From Paenisporosarcina indica (GTDB lineage Bacteria > Bacillota > Bacilli > Bacillales_A > Planococcaceae), in the NCBI RefSeq assembly GCF_001939075.1, contig NZ_MPTA01000011.1:1-44842 (forward strand): DNA of 44,842 nt, given 5' to 3'. Positions 34,134 through 42,886 of the stretch are shown piece after piece; the stretch's first letter is position 1; every line of letters begins with the position of its first letter. Made by a program: the position numbers and the translations under genes. The notes under the pieces were generated by a model. The model was not told the origin of the DNA and did no database searches. It was given only the letters and a program-made list of their open reading frames with translations.

Positions 34134-35756
34134 CTATTCAAACAACGGTACCTTCCATGGTTCTTGGAGTTTATAATAGCGCGTCACTGATAGTAGATGT
34201 AACGTAAGTTCTTCAGGCATCTCATCCATTTCAAGTACCGTAAGATCGATTGTGGTCTTCTTGCGTCCATTCTCATCTTTTTCATTGAGTACGGATCCGC
34301 TGGAGTTAGTATCGTATATGTTCCCTTTCTCATCCTCCAAAACCCACGCACCAAATTCGGTAGAGAGTGGTTCTTTTCCACCCTCTATTTCGATTTTGAA
34401 CAGAGACTCCCTTTTAATCGGAACGATTGATTTGCGCAATGAAAATTCACTCTGTTTTTTAGCTTTTTTAATTGTCATGAAGTTTCCTTCATATTCAAAA
34501 GAAACAGGCTTTTTCTTTAAATCTTCTGGCTTAAATTGAATAGAGAAGTCAGAAATTTCCCTTTTAAGAACCCCGTTTAAAACAAAAGTGAGTTTGCTAT
34601 CATTCTTTTTCGGGACAAACATATCATTCCATGCGGTATGACCAATCTTCTCTAAATCTTCCCCGGAACCTTGTAGGAATCCTCCATTATCGTCCAATTC
34701 ATCCGTAATCAACATATCATTTCGATAGACCACGTTCCTGTTGTCATCTTCCATGTGGTATTGGAGGATTGCACCATAATTGGAGTAGGAGTAGGAATTT
34801 ATAAGCTCCTCTCCATATTTATTCTCAAGATTTTGTATTTCTTCTTCTACAGTTGCTTGCTCATCGTTTGTCAATGCCGTCTCATACACAATCTCATTTG
34901 AGGAAGGAGCTGACCGGAATTCTTTCATCGTAACGGTAACTCCATGCAGACTAGTGTTAGCATCATCTAAGGGAATGGTAGTGGTTAATTTACGATTCTC
35001 GCTAATCTTAACTGGAACCTCCAGCACCCAATTTCCTTCTTTCCCCAATAAATCAACTACATCTAACTTGATAAAGAAATCCTCGTTCGTTACATGTTCA
35101 TCCATCGAAAACTCGATTAGTCCATAGTCACTTTTATCTTGCCAACCTATACTAGTGGCCAAATCCAGCCTTTCTCCCTTTTGATTAGTCGCATAAACCT
35201 GATTATTGGAGTCCGCAAAATCAAGTTGCGTATCTTGTGGTTTTCCCTTGTCGTTTAATACTTGATAAGATAACGCAACTCGAGACGAATCCGTTATGAC
35301 ATCTTCTACTTTCAACGTAATTCCTTGATCCTTCGCTTCAATATTTACTCTTTCCGATAAACCGGCATCCGTCGCCATTCTCAAACCCTCGTCCACCTGG
35401 CTTGTCGAAAACAAACCGCCAATCCACTGAGCAAATCCTTCATTCAGTGTGGTTGATACACCTACCACCAACACCAAACTTGCTGCGAACAGCATGATTT
35501 GTCTCCATGGAGTTCGCTTATTTCTTACTTTTTGTTCAAATGGTTCAAGCTGTTCAAGGACCTGACTTGCAAAATTGTCAGGCAACGTGGGCGTTGATAA
35601 GGTTTCTTTTAGGAATTGTTGTTCCAACTTTAGTGAGTTAACCACATGTTTACAATTACCACAGTTATTTATATGAGTGTGAAGTTCCCTATGTTCTTGT
35701 TCGGTAAGTACGTCATCAACGTATTTCTCAAGTTTATCTATCGCAGGACAATTCAT
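34134..35756 (-). CDS. Anti-sigma factor with DUF4179 ectodomain
   Basis: A 540-residue single-pass membrane protein. The N-terminal cytoplasmic zinc anti-sigma domain (residues 1-45) has the H-x3-C-x2-C pattern (HINNCGNCKH). A membrane helix follows (about 88-104, IMLFAASLVLVVGVSTT), then a large outside region of DUF4179 type. It should hold the cognate sigma factor inactive until a surface signal triggers release or cleavage. It overlaps the sigma gene by 23 bp with its own AAGGAGG, a tight sigma/anti-sigma pairing. The ectodomain of more than 430 residues is much larger than in simple RsiX/RsiW-type proteins, which suggests direct sensing. Confidence 0.9.
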   Translation of the reverse strand: MNCPAIDKLEKYVDDVLTEQEHRELHTHINNCGNCKHVVNSLKLEQQFLKETLSTPTLPDNFASQVLEQLEPFEQKVRNKRTPWRQIMLFAASLVLVVGVSTTLNEGFAQWIGGLFSTSQVDEGLRMATDAGLSERVNIEAKDQGITLKVEDVITDSSRVALSYQVLNDKGKPQDTQLDFADSNNQVYATNQKGERLDLATSIGWQDKSDYGLIEFSMDEHVTNEDFFIKLDVVDLLGKEGNWVLEVPVKISENRKLTTTIPLDDANTSLHGVTVTMKEFRSAPSSNEIVYETALTNDEQATVEEEIQNLENKYGEELINSYSYSNYGAILQYHMEDDNRNVVYRNDMLITDELDDNGGFLQGSGEDLEKIGHTAWNDMFVPKKNDSKLTFVLNGVLKREISDFSIQFKPEDLKKKPVSFEYEGNFMTIKKAKKQSEFSLRKSIVPIKRESLFKIEIEGGKEPLSTEFGAWVLEDEKGNIYDTNSSGSVLNEKDENGRKKTTIDLTVLEMDEMPEELTLHLLSVTRYYKLQEPWKVPLFE

Positions 35757-36297
35757 TGAAATTACCTCCTTCGTGTCTTACCCTATCTCTCAATTTTTTC
35801 TTGGCTCGATGGAGCTTATTACGAACCGTAGATAGAGGAACTTCCACCAAATCACTTATTTCGTCATAACTTAATTCATTTACATAGCGTAAGAGAATAA
35901 TCAGCCTTTCATCATTTGGCAGCGTTGCAATTAACCGCTCCAGCTGTCGCTGCTTTTCTTTTTTTAAGAATATTACTTCAGGATGGTTTGTATTTATAAT
36001 GTTATTTTCTCCGATTTCTGATTGTTGCATTTGATATTTTTTCTTTCGAAACTCATCCATGCAATGATTCATAGCTACGCGGTACAGCCAGCTGGAAAAA
36101 GAGCCTTTTTCGTCATATTTATCTAACTGCCGGTAAACTTTGATAAATGCTTCCTGTACCAAGTCCTGTGCGTCTTGTGGATTTTTAGTCATCCTGACAA
36201 TCGTGCCATACAACTGATTTTTGTATTTATTGATAATGTGTGCGTAGGCTTGCTTATTGCCAGATCGCACTTCTTGTATCCACTGCAATTCTTCCAT
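35734..36297 (-). CDS. ECF-type RNA polymerase sigma factor
   Basis: A 187-residue sigma-70 family factor with only regions 2 and 4, the ECF layout. Region 2 contains DAQDLVQEAFIKVYRQL and FSSWLYRVAMNHCMDEFRKK; region 4 contains LPNDERLIILLRYVNELSYD and the helix-turn-helix VPLSTVRNKLHRAKKKL. AGGAGG precedes the ATG. It is co-transcribed with its anti-sigma factor (23-bp overlap). Such pairs commonly respond to cell-envelope stress and autoregulate; I could not identify an ECF-type promoter upstream with confidence. Confidence 0.93.
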   Translation of the reverse strand: MEELQWIQEVRSGNKQAYAHIINKYKNQLYGTIVRMTKNPQDAQDLVQEAFIKVYRQLDKYDEKGSFSSWLYRVAMNHCMDEFRKKKYQMQQSEIGENNIINTNHPEVIFLKKEKQRQLERLIATLPNDERLIILLRYVNELSYDEISDLVEVPLSTVRNKLHRAKKKLRDRVRHEGGNFNELSCDR

Positions 36298-36660
36298 ACT
36301 GACCTCCTGACTGACTCAAACGATCATGCGCATTCTCGTTTTATCTTTCATCTATAATAACGAGTTCTCCAGATAAAACATCTCATTTTATTCAAAAAAA
36401 TAATAAAGAATCATTGTCATATTAATCGCAACAGCATAAAAATAAAAAAACTACAGATAAACCGTGGATGATCAAGTCGACTAAAACATCATCTATACGG
36501 CAGGTTTATCTATGGCACTACTTAATTCAACCACAGCACCACGCACCTTTAACATTTGACTACTTTTGAACGCGGGGGAAACCGCAGTCCGTCGCGAATG
36601 CGATTGGTATTCAAAGTGAACTTTATACTTGCGCTTTCCCCACTAAATAGGGGTATGAAA

Positions 36661-36706
36661 AAAGCGTGGAAACCTTTTAGTATCAAGGTTCCTCACGCTT
36701 TATTTT
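36661..36706 (+). terminator. Orphan terminator hairpin
   Basis: AAAGCGTGGAAACCTT pairs with AAGGTTCCTCACGCTTT around TTAGTATC, followed by ATTTTT. On the plus strand no gene precedes it, so it may end a noncoding transcript; minus-strand use is also possible. Confidence 0.55.
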
Positions 36707-36739
36707 TGAGCTATGTTATATATTAGTGTTGTTCCTTGC

Positions 36740-36866
36740 AGTTTATATAGTGAGCGGAAGGTGGCAACTCCTGCGGGAACAGCAAGCAGGATGAAACCCC
36801 GGTGACGCGACAGCGTTGAAGTGGCTCACCCCTTGCCCGTGAAAAGCGTCCACCTGAAGCGAACTA
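36740..36866. repeat. Bacillales GC-rich intergenic repeat element
   Basis: A roughly 125-bp GC-rich block in an AT-rich gap: it begins GTGAGCGGAAGGTGGC, carries CTCCTGCGGGAA, and ends AAGCGTCCACCTGAAGCG. The ends are imperfect inverted repeats (TTTATATAGT...GGTGG versus CCACC...CTATAAA). This closely resembles a family of dispersed intergenic repeats seen in many Bacillaceae genomes; its function is unknown, mobile origin (MITE-like) suspected. Confidence 0.65.
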
Positions 36867-37183
36867 TAAAATGTCAAATACAACTACCTTCTTTTAACAG
36901 AGCCTATTTTTTTGTTGTGTTACATCATGCCGCCCGTAAGGTGAAAGTGTGTAATATCTTTCATAATGCGGGACAAAAGTGCGGTAGATCAAGGTTTGGT
37001 AAAATGAGGATTGTACCATCTTTAATGGAATTTTATCGTTTTTCATTTAATTGCGTTAGTAAAATGTTAGCAAATTTTAACCTTACTCCACATGGAGTTG
37101 GTAGTTATGGCAGACAGGTATAGATATAGTAGTGTTTACCTAATGTCAATAATTTCACGGTAGGAACTACTTAGTTAATTTAT

Positions 37184-38143
37184 TTACCTTTTTCCTTTGT
37201 CATAAACTTCACCTAATGCTCTCGGAGCGCGATTTGATTTAGAGAAAAAGATTAATAACAATAATGTTAATACATATGGTAAAACCATGAATAAATCGGT
37301 GAAACTACTTGGTAATGCCATTGACTGAGCAATAAACGTTCCCCCAGATTTTGCAAAACCAAATAAAAGACAAGCGGCTAAAGTAGGGAGAATCCTCCAA
37401 TTACCAAAGATTAATGCAGCAATGGCTAAGAATCCATATCCCATATAAATATTTGAAGAAAAGTTAGCTGAAATGGAATAGGCAAAACACATGCCAGCTA
37501 AACCTGATAATAAACCTGATATTAGAACCGCAGAAAACCTAACTTTCAATACATTTACACCCGCAGCATCAACCGAATGAGGGTTTTCCCCACTCGCTCT
37601 TAGGCGCATACCGAATTTTGTTTTATATAAAAGATACCAAGCAAAAATGGCAATCACAATGATAATCACTTGGAACGGATACACATTCGTAAATACCGCA
37701 CCAATCACTGGTATATTGGCTAAACCTTCAATCGTAAACCGCTCCGATACACCTAATTGAAACTTGTCCGAAGCCGCTCCAAATACAAGTGCATTTATTT
37801 GTGTTGTTAAGAAAGCCGTTAGTGCTAACGCCAAAATATTAATTACAACACCACTGATAACTTGATTTGCCTTAAACTTAATACACAGTACAGCATGAAT
37901 AATGGAAAAACTCATCCCACCAATCATCGAAAATAGTAACGACACATAAAATAGATTTTGAACATCTGTGCCAAAAGCATTCGCTATTAATACAGCTGAC
38001 AGCGCTCCAACGAATGCCCCAAAACCTTGAAATCCTTCAAGTGCTAAATTGGTGATACCACTCTTTTCACTATATATTCCACCTATTGCCATAATAAAAA
38101 GAGGCAGAGCAAAGGATAATCCATCAATAATTACTGTATCCAT
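37184..38143 (-). CDS. nupQ: Guanosine/nucleoside ABC importer permease (NupQ-like)
   Basis: A 319-residue permease of the BPD_transp_2 family with about nine hydrophobic segments. Typical blocks: GGIYSEKSGITNLALEGFQGFGAF near residues 21-44 and MRLRASGENPHSVDAAGVNV (EAA-like loop) near 192-211. It is the last gene of the nupNOPQ-type operon; its ATG overlaps the stop of nupP by one base (TAATG). With NupP it forms the membrane channel for nucleoside uptake. Specificity for guanosine is inferred from the riboswitch and the B. subtilis NupNOPQ system. Confidence 0.9.
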   Translation of the reverse strand: MDTVIIDGLSFALPLFIMAIGGIYSEKSGITNLALEGFQGFGAFVGALSAVLIANAFGTDVQNLFYVSLLFSMIGGMSFSIIHAVLCIKFKANQVISGVVINILALALTAFLTTQINALVFGAASDKFQLGVSERFTIEGLANIPVIGAVFTNVYPFQVIIIVIAIFAWYLLYKTKFGMRLRASGENPHSVDAAGVNVLKVRFSAVLISGLLSGLAGMCFAYSISANFSSNIYMGYGFLAIAALIFGNWRILPTLAACLLFGFAKSGGTFIAQSMALPSSFTDLFMVLPYVLTLLLLIFFSKSNRAPRALGEVYDKGKR

Positions 38144-39294
38144 TATGATTCACTGTCCTTTCGATCCACTTCTTTATCCTTCAAGCGGCTGACTTTATGT
38201 TTAAAGTACTCACCACATGCACTAAACAATAGGATTAACCCGATGATCACAGAAGCAATTTCTTGTCTGATTCCAGCCTGCGAACTCATATACGTACTTC
38301 CCTGATCAATAATTGATACTAAAAATGATGAAAAAATAATCCCGATCGGATGAGAGTTACCTAATAGTGCCACCGCAATGGAATCAAAACCGATACTAGA
38401 TAATACTTTTGGTTGTATGGAAGAAAAATAACCTAAATAATACGTAACGCCTGCAAGACCAGCTAATCCTCCTGAAATAATCATGGCTAAAACTGTATTT
38501 CTTCCGACATTTATTCCTGTATATTTTGCTGCATTCCGATTGGAACCAACTGCTTTAATTTCAAAACCAACCACTGTTTTGTCCATGAGAAACTTGATGA
38601 AAATTGCGATAATGATGGCTAATATAAAGCCCAATGGAATATTCATCTTCAAGTTTGCGATTTCGACATTTACTAACGTCAATCTTGCTGCTTCTGAAAT
38701 ATATTTGGATTGTCTTGAAATCGGATCAATATAATACATCTGAATAAAGAAGCTTATGACATATTGGGCAATATAATTTAACATAATCGTAGATACCACT
38801 TCATGAATGTTAAATCTATATTTTAACCATCCCACTAATCCACCCATTAAACCTCCAGCAACAATTCCGACCAACAACACAAGCGGCTTTGCAATAATGG
38901 CATCTAACCCACTGTAACCAACGATTATCGTCGCTAAAAAACCGGAGACTAGCATTTGACCAGAAACTCCAATATTAAATAGACCCGCTCTGAGAGCGAC
39001 AGCAACCGCCAAGCTGGCAAATACAAGTGGCGTCATGGCGTTTAGCAAACTTAAAAAATCAGTCAGGATGCTCTTATAGCCCGCATAAGAAGACTTAGGA
39101 AAGATGCCTGCCCCTTGGAACAAGTTGTAAAACGCTTGTAACGGATTTTTGCCCAGTAAAAGTATGACAATAGCCGCTGCAATAAAACTGATTAGTATAG
39201 AGGCTACTGGAATTGTAATCTGTTGCCATTTTTCATTACGTATTGGCCAAAAAAGACGATAACTTAAGCTTTTTTTCATTTTATTCTTACTCAT
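38143..39294 (-). CDS. nupP: Guanosine/nucleoside ABC importer permease (NupP-like)
   Basis: A 383-residue permease with a charged N-terminus (MSKNKMKKS) and about ten hydrophobic segments. Characteristic parts are ALRAGLFNIGVSGQMLVSGF near residues 100-119 and FEIKAVGSNRNAAKYTGINV near 247-266, the loop that contacts the ATPase. It starts inside the end of the ATPase gene (8-bp overlap, ATGAGTAA) and ends one base into nupQ. Partner of NupQ in the transmembrane channel. Confidence 0.9.
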   Translation of the reverse strand: MSKNKMKKSLSYRLFWPIRNEKWQQITIPVASILISFIAAAIVILLLGKNPLQAFYNLFQGAGIFPKSSYAGYKSILTDFLSLLNAMTPLVFASLAVAVALRAGLFNIGVSGQMLVSGFLATIIVGYSGLDAIIAKPLVLLVGIVAGGLMGGLVGWLKYRFNIHEVVSTIMLNYIAQYVISFFIQMYYIDPISRQSKYISEAARLTLVNVEIANLKMNIPLGFILAIIIAIFIKFLMDKTVVGFEIKAVGSNRNAAKYTGINVGRNTVLAMIISGGLAGLAGVTYYLGYFSSIQPKVLSSIGFDSIAVALLGNSHPIGIIFSSFLVSIIDQGSTYMSSQAGIRQEIASVIIGLILLFSACGEYFKHKVSRLKDKEVDRKDSES

Positions 39295-40819
39295 GCTTTG
39301 CCCCCATCATATATTCGCCGACTTCATTCGTCGTTAATGATTCACTGCTTGCAATTTTTTGAAGTTGGCCATTATATATAACTCCTATTGTATCCGCTAC
39401 ATTCATAATTTCGTCTAACTCCAAAGAAATCAGTAAGATCGCTTTCCCTTGATCCCGCTGCTGAATCATCATGTTATGAATATTTTCTATCGCACCAATG
39501 TCTACTCCACGTGTTGGTTGAACGAAAATCATGAGTGGCGATTGTAAATCGATTTCCCGAGCTATAATTGCTTTTTGCTGATTACCGCCACTCATCGAGC
39601 GAACTTGCGTCTTAATACTTTGTCCACTTCGAATATCAAATTGATCAATCAACTTGTGACCAAATTGCTCAAATTCCTGTTTATTCAAGATTCCTCTACT
39701 AGAAAAGGGCTTTTTATAGTACTGCTTTAATGCCAAATTCGTTGATAAATCAAAATCCAAAAATAGACCAAAGCTTTGTCGATCTTCAGGTATATAGGAG
39801 ATTCCAGTTTCAGTTCTTTTCCTTATACTGTTGTTCGTAATGTCTTTACCTTCAAGGAATATTTTTCCTCCGCTAACCTTTGTTAATCCGGCAATGGCAT
39901 CCGCTATTTCAACTTGACCATTATCTGCAACACCAGCAATCGCAAATATTTCGCCACTGTGTATCGTAAAGGAAACGTCTTTGACTATTTCAAATCCATC
40001 CTCATTTTTCACGGTTAAATGTTCTACCTTCAATATTTCCTCTTTAAATTGCGCAGGTACTTTTTCTGATTTAAAACTTACCTCTCTACCAACCATTAAT
40101 TGAGCCATATGATTCACCGATGTTGTCTTTACATCCAACACATCCACTAATTTACCTTTGTTCAATACCGCACATCGATCGGCCACTTTCTTAATTTCTT
40201 CTAACTTATGTGTAATCAATATGATTGTTTTTCCACTGTTTCGCAGACCTTCGATAATACCGAGCAGGAAATCGATTTCTTGTGGCGTTAAGACTGCCGT
40301 TGGTTCATCAAAAATAAGGATTTCGGCTTCACGATAAAGCACCTTTAAAATTTCCACCCGTTGCTGCATGGAAACAGTAAGATCCGCTATTTTTTTCGTA
40401 GGATCTACTTCTAAGCCAAAGTTCTTAGACAGTTCTTCAATTTTACGATTGGCATTTCGAATATCTACGTATGGAAAGAGACCGACAAATTTGCTGATCG
40501 GCTCAACTCCTAAAATAATATTCTCTGTAATCGTATAATCAGGGACTAACTTAAAATGCTGATGGACCATTCCGATGTTAAGGTTTGCTGCATGGTTAGG
40601 CGAACTAATTTGAACTTTCTCCCCCCGAATATAGATGTCTCCTTCATCCGGTTCGTACAATCCACTCAGCATACTCATCAATGTTGATTTGCCTGCACCA
40701 TTTTCTCCAAGTAAAGCAAAAATTTCTCCTTTTTTAATGCCAATGGATACGTCATCATTCGCTACTATTCCAGGGAAACGTTTGGTTATATGTTTCATTT
40801 CTACGATATAATCAGACAT
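39287..40819 (-). CDS. nupO: Nucleoside ABC importer ATP-binding protein (NupO-like)
   Basis: A 510-residue tandem ATPase of the sugar/nucleoside class. First domain: Walker A GENGAGKST, signature VSMQQRVEILK (a variant of LSGGQ), Walker B ILIFDEPTAVLTPQE. Second domain: Walker A replaced by GVADNGQ, signature MSGGNQQKAIIARE, and a Walker B FVQPTRGVD in which the DE pair is absent; as in RbsA-type proteins the second site is degenerate. The ATG at 40819 follows AAGGAGAG by six bases; the in-frame region upstream to 40870 overlaps a hairpin and is not coding. Confidence 0.92.
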   Translation of the reverse strand: MSDYIVEMKHITKRFPGIVANDDVSIGIKKGEIFALLGENGAGKSTLMSMLSGLYEPDEGDIYIRGEKVQISSPNHAANLNIGMVHQHFKLVPDYTITENIILGVEPISKFVGLFPYVDIRNANRKIEELSKNFGLEVDPTKKIADLTVSMQQRVEILKVLYREAEILIFDEPTAVLTPQEIDFLLGIIEGLRNSGKTIILITHKLEEIKKVADRCAVLNKGKLVDVLDVKTTSVNHMAQLMVGREVSFKSEKVPAQFKEEILKVEHLTVKNEDGFEIVKDVSFTIHSGEIFAIAGVADNGQVEIADAIAGLTKVSGGKIFLEGKDITNNSIRKRTETGISYIPEDRQSFGLFLDFDLSTNLALKQYYKKPFSSRGILNKQEFEQFGHKLIDQFDIRSGQSIKTQVRSMSGGNQQKAIIAREIDLQSPLMIFVQPTRGVDIGAIENIHNMMIQQRDQGKAILLISLELDEIMNVADTIGVIYNGQLQKIASSESLTTNEVGEYMMGAKHE

Positions 40820-40855
40820 CTTTCGCTCTCCTTCATCACAATAATAGGAAAAATA

Positions 40856-40925
40856 ATAGAAGTTCATCATTCCCTAATAGTCACTCTAATATTAGGGATA
40901 TGATAAACTTCTAATTTTATTGTGT
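40856..40925 (-). terminator. Intercistronic hairpin between nupN and nupO
   Basis: On the minus strand AGAAGTTTATCAT / ATGATGAACTTCT and the inner CCCTAAT / ATTAGGG arms fold into a long stem, followed by ATTATTTTTCC. It probably lowers expression of the ATPase and permeases relative to the binding lipoprotein or stabilises the upstream message. Confidence 0.6.
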
Positions 40926-40936
40926 TTTAATTTACC

Positions 40937-42088
40937 TTATAATCCTGGAAACTTTTCTGGGGAATGTTCATTAAAATTAGATGCAGGTACGATTGTGCCA
41001 TCTTTCACTAACTCGTACGCTTCGTTCATTTTACTTAGCGTATCCTCTAATAGTTGATGACGACCTTCTTCTTTTATAAAACCAGTTGATTCTGTATCCG
41101 CATAAAGAACTACGTTACCGCCTTTAAAGCTGCCATCCACAACAGAATTTAGTGCCTTCTCAATATTCATACTCATGAATTTCACACCAGATGTAAGTAC
41201 GATATTTTCAGAACCATTTACTCCGTCATCATATTGGTCAACATCCACACCAATTACTTTTACGTCGTCCTTAGCTTCCTTGACTGCTGTGAACACACCA
41301 TTGCCAGTGCCTCCTGCAGCAACGAAGAGGATATCTACACCCTGTTTGATTAACGCATTTCCGATTACTTTACCAGTTGCTTCATCTGCAAAGGATCCTG
41401 CATAGTTACCACCAACATCAGCACCCGTTACATCAGTCCCTGCATAACCAGATACTTCGACAAGTTCAACATTTTTTCCATAAACCTTGTTAGCATAATT
41501 TACACCGGATTCAAAGCCAAATTGATAGTTTACATTTGAAGGATAAGCAATCCCATTTACAACCGCTACTTTGTTTGTCTTTGTTTCAATCGCTGCAGCT
41601 ATTCCTGCAAAGAAGCCACTTTCTTGTTCGGCGAAATTCATCGCATAGATATTATCAAAATCAGTTTGGTCATCTACTGGCGCGGGCTCAGAGTCATTTA
41701 AAATAAAGATTTTATCAGGATTTTCTACAGCGATGCTAGAAACTCCTGCAAATTGGAACCCAGGTGTTACAATTACATCATAATCTGCCACAATATCAGC
41801 AACTGCTTGTACAGCCGCAGCAGGTTCACCAGTTTCTTCTTTAACAGCCTTTACTGTTGCTGTTGGATTTTTATCAATAAAGTTCAAAATACCGTTATAG
41901 TTATCTTCATTGAAGTTGCCATCATCGACGCCTGAAGGGCTTGTTACAATGGCAATTTTTAATCCTTCTTCACCTGCTCCAGACTTAGCTTCATTTTCAT
42001 TAGTTGAGTCGTTTCCGCATGCTGCCATAACAGCAGTCATTAAAGCAATAAATAATACCATTACTATTTTCTTTGTACTTTTTTTCAT
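40937..42088 (-). CDS. nupN: BMP-family nucleoside-binding lipoprotein (NupN-like)
   Basis: A 383-residue lipoprotein of the Bmp/PnrA family, the binding component of purine nucleoside ABC importers. A signal peptide with lipobox VMAAC puts the lipidated Cys at residue 24. Family features: VTSPSGVDDGNFNE near residues 49-62, PGFQFAGVS near 113-121, and VAAGGTGNGVFTAVKEAKDD, with GVDVDQYDDG near 276-285. It is the first gene of the operon, after a guanine riboswitch with terminator (42128-42290). Guanosine is the probable ligand by analogy with B. subtilis NupN. Confidence 0.92.
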   Translation of the reverse strand: MKKSTKKIVMVLFIALMTAVMAACGNDSTNENEAKSGAGEEGLKIAIVTSPSGVDDGNFNEDNYNGILNFIDKNPTATVKAVKEETGEPAAAVQAVADIVADYDVIVTPGFQFAGVSSIAVENPDKIFILNDSEPAPVDDQTDFDNIYAMNFAEQESGFFAGIAAAIETKTNKVAVVNGIAYPSNVNYQFGFESGVNYANKVYGKNVELVEVSGYAGTDVTGADVGGNYAGSFADEATGKVIGNALIKQGVDILFVAAGGTGNGVFTAVKEAKDDVKVIGVDVDQYDDGVNGSENIVLTSGVKFMSMNIEKALNSVVDGSFKGGNVVLYADTESTGFIKEEGRHQLLEDTLSKMNEAYELVKDGTIVPASNFNEHSPEKFPGL

Positions 42089-42127
42089 TAAAATTTCCCC
42101 CTATGTTCATCATGTTGTATTGTTTGT

Positions 42128-42162
42128 AAAAAAAAAAAAGCACCGAGTTTGCACCGGTGCTT
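42128..42162 (-). terminator. Riboswitch-controlled terminator of nup leader
   Basis: Minus-strand stem AAGCACCG / CGGTGCTT with loop GTGCAAACT, then a run of eleven T. Position between aptamer and nupN fits attenuation. Confidence 0.9.
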
Positions 42163-42223
42163 GACTTCAAGAGGGTAAATAATGGAAAAAAGAATAGATT
42201 TATCCCATATTTATGTACACAAT

Positions 42224-42290
42224 CTCGTAGTCAAGCTATTTACGGTAGCTTGGTAGAAACTTTCGGGCCATATCCCCAATATTATACGAA
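42224..42290 (-). promoter_or_regulatory. Guanine riboswitch aptamer (nup leader)
   Basis: Minus strand: TCGTATAAT, GGGATATGGCCCG hairpin 2, GTTTCTACC junction, GCTACCGTAAATAGC hairpin 3, closing GACTACGAGA. The C in GACTACG gives guanine specificity. Loop 2 (ATATGG) and loop 3 (CCGTAAA) carry the canonical loop-loop contact bases. Confidence 0.93.
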
Positions 42291-42315
42291 AATAACATTT
42301 AATTTTTACTAACTC

Positions 42316-42344
42316 ATATTAACATCAGAAATTTTGTCTGTCAA
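42316..42344 (-). promoter_or_regulatory. Sigma-A promoter of the nup operon
   Basis: Minus-strand TTGACA (42339-42344), 17-nt spacer, TAATAT (42316-42321). It would start transcription about 20 bp before the aptamer. Confidence 0.7.
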
Positions 42345-42435
42345 TAAAACACGAACATTTTTTATAAAAAAAACAAAAGCATTCGTTAATGGACTGATTT
42401 TTTATGAAAAAATAATATTATGAATAAATTTTGGG

Positions 42436-42475
42436 AAAATTGGCTCATTTCTAATTATAGAAATGAGCCCGATTC
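42436..42475. terminator. Hairpin upstream of the nup promoter
   Basis: GGCTCATTTCT and AGAAATGAGCC pair around AATTAT. On the minus strand it is followed by AATTTTCCC; it would stop any transcript coming from the element at 42519-42603 before the nup promoter. Confidence 0.6.
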
Positions 42476-42518
42476 ATGAATATTAAAAATGCGAATGTGA
42501 TGTAAAATAACTTTACTG

Positions 42519-42603
42519 AAAAGGAGTGATTAGTTTTTTCTCTACGTTCTTTTTTCACCGAATACTATAACCTATCGCAGGAAAAAGTAGATAATGCATG
42601 TCT
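42519..42603 (-). repeat. Shared 84-bp element, copy 2
   Basis: Similar along its whole length to 22051-22133, including GAATACTATA, CCTATCG and TGCATGTCT. Minus-strand core CGATAGGTTATAG. Here no gene follows within 100 bp on the minus strand before the hairpin at 42436; it may be a relic or drive a short RNA. The remainder of 42604-42886 has one terminator-like hairpin (42712-42751) and no gene. Confidence 0.5.
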
Positions 42604-42711
42604 GTACTAATTTATATCCACTTTCCGAGGGTGTACTACTGTTAAACGATTAGTATTCATTGACCTCACCCTATGAAGGAGACTTTAACTAGCTGATAAA
42701 ATGCAAAATAG

Positions 42712-42751
42712 AGGCTTCCCATAAGTTCAAAGAACACATGGAAACCTCTAA
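42712..42751 (-). terminator. Hairpin downstream of the GT2 gene
   Basis: Imperfect stem AGAGG.TT.CCAT / ATGG.AA.CCTCT with a 12-nt loop, 135 bp past the GT2 stop. It may end the glycosyltransferase transcript; T-tract is weak. Confidence 0.4.
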
Positions 42752-42886
42752 TAATAGAACCTAACTCCCAAAGATGCTACTCAATTGTTATCCAAGGTCA
42801 TTTTCAGTGTAATTCAGGAGTTAGAAGCCCGTTATTACTGGATTTTTTCTAGGGAATGGTTAACATCATACTAAAAAATAGTTCTA

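Larger units (their letters stand above)
36298..37183. other. Long intergenic region
   Basis: No gene is supported in these 886 bp. It holds a large imperfect hairpin at 36454-36514 (AGATAAACC / GGTTTATCT), a plus-strand terminator-like hairpin (36661-36706), the GC-rich repeat at 36740-36866, and an AT-rich tail. A plus-strand open frame of 100 codons (36821-37123) has no ribosome site, and its start overlaps the repeat. Confidence 0.6.

Noticed and set aside
36300..36400. ECF-type autoregulatory promoter (TGAAAC...CGT) ahead of the sigma gene
   Set aside because: TGAAAG and CGTT motifs exist but not at a workable spacing.
36821..37123. 100-codon plus-strand open frame
   Set aside because: No ribosome site, starts inside the GC-rich repeat and shows no recognisable domain.
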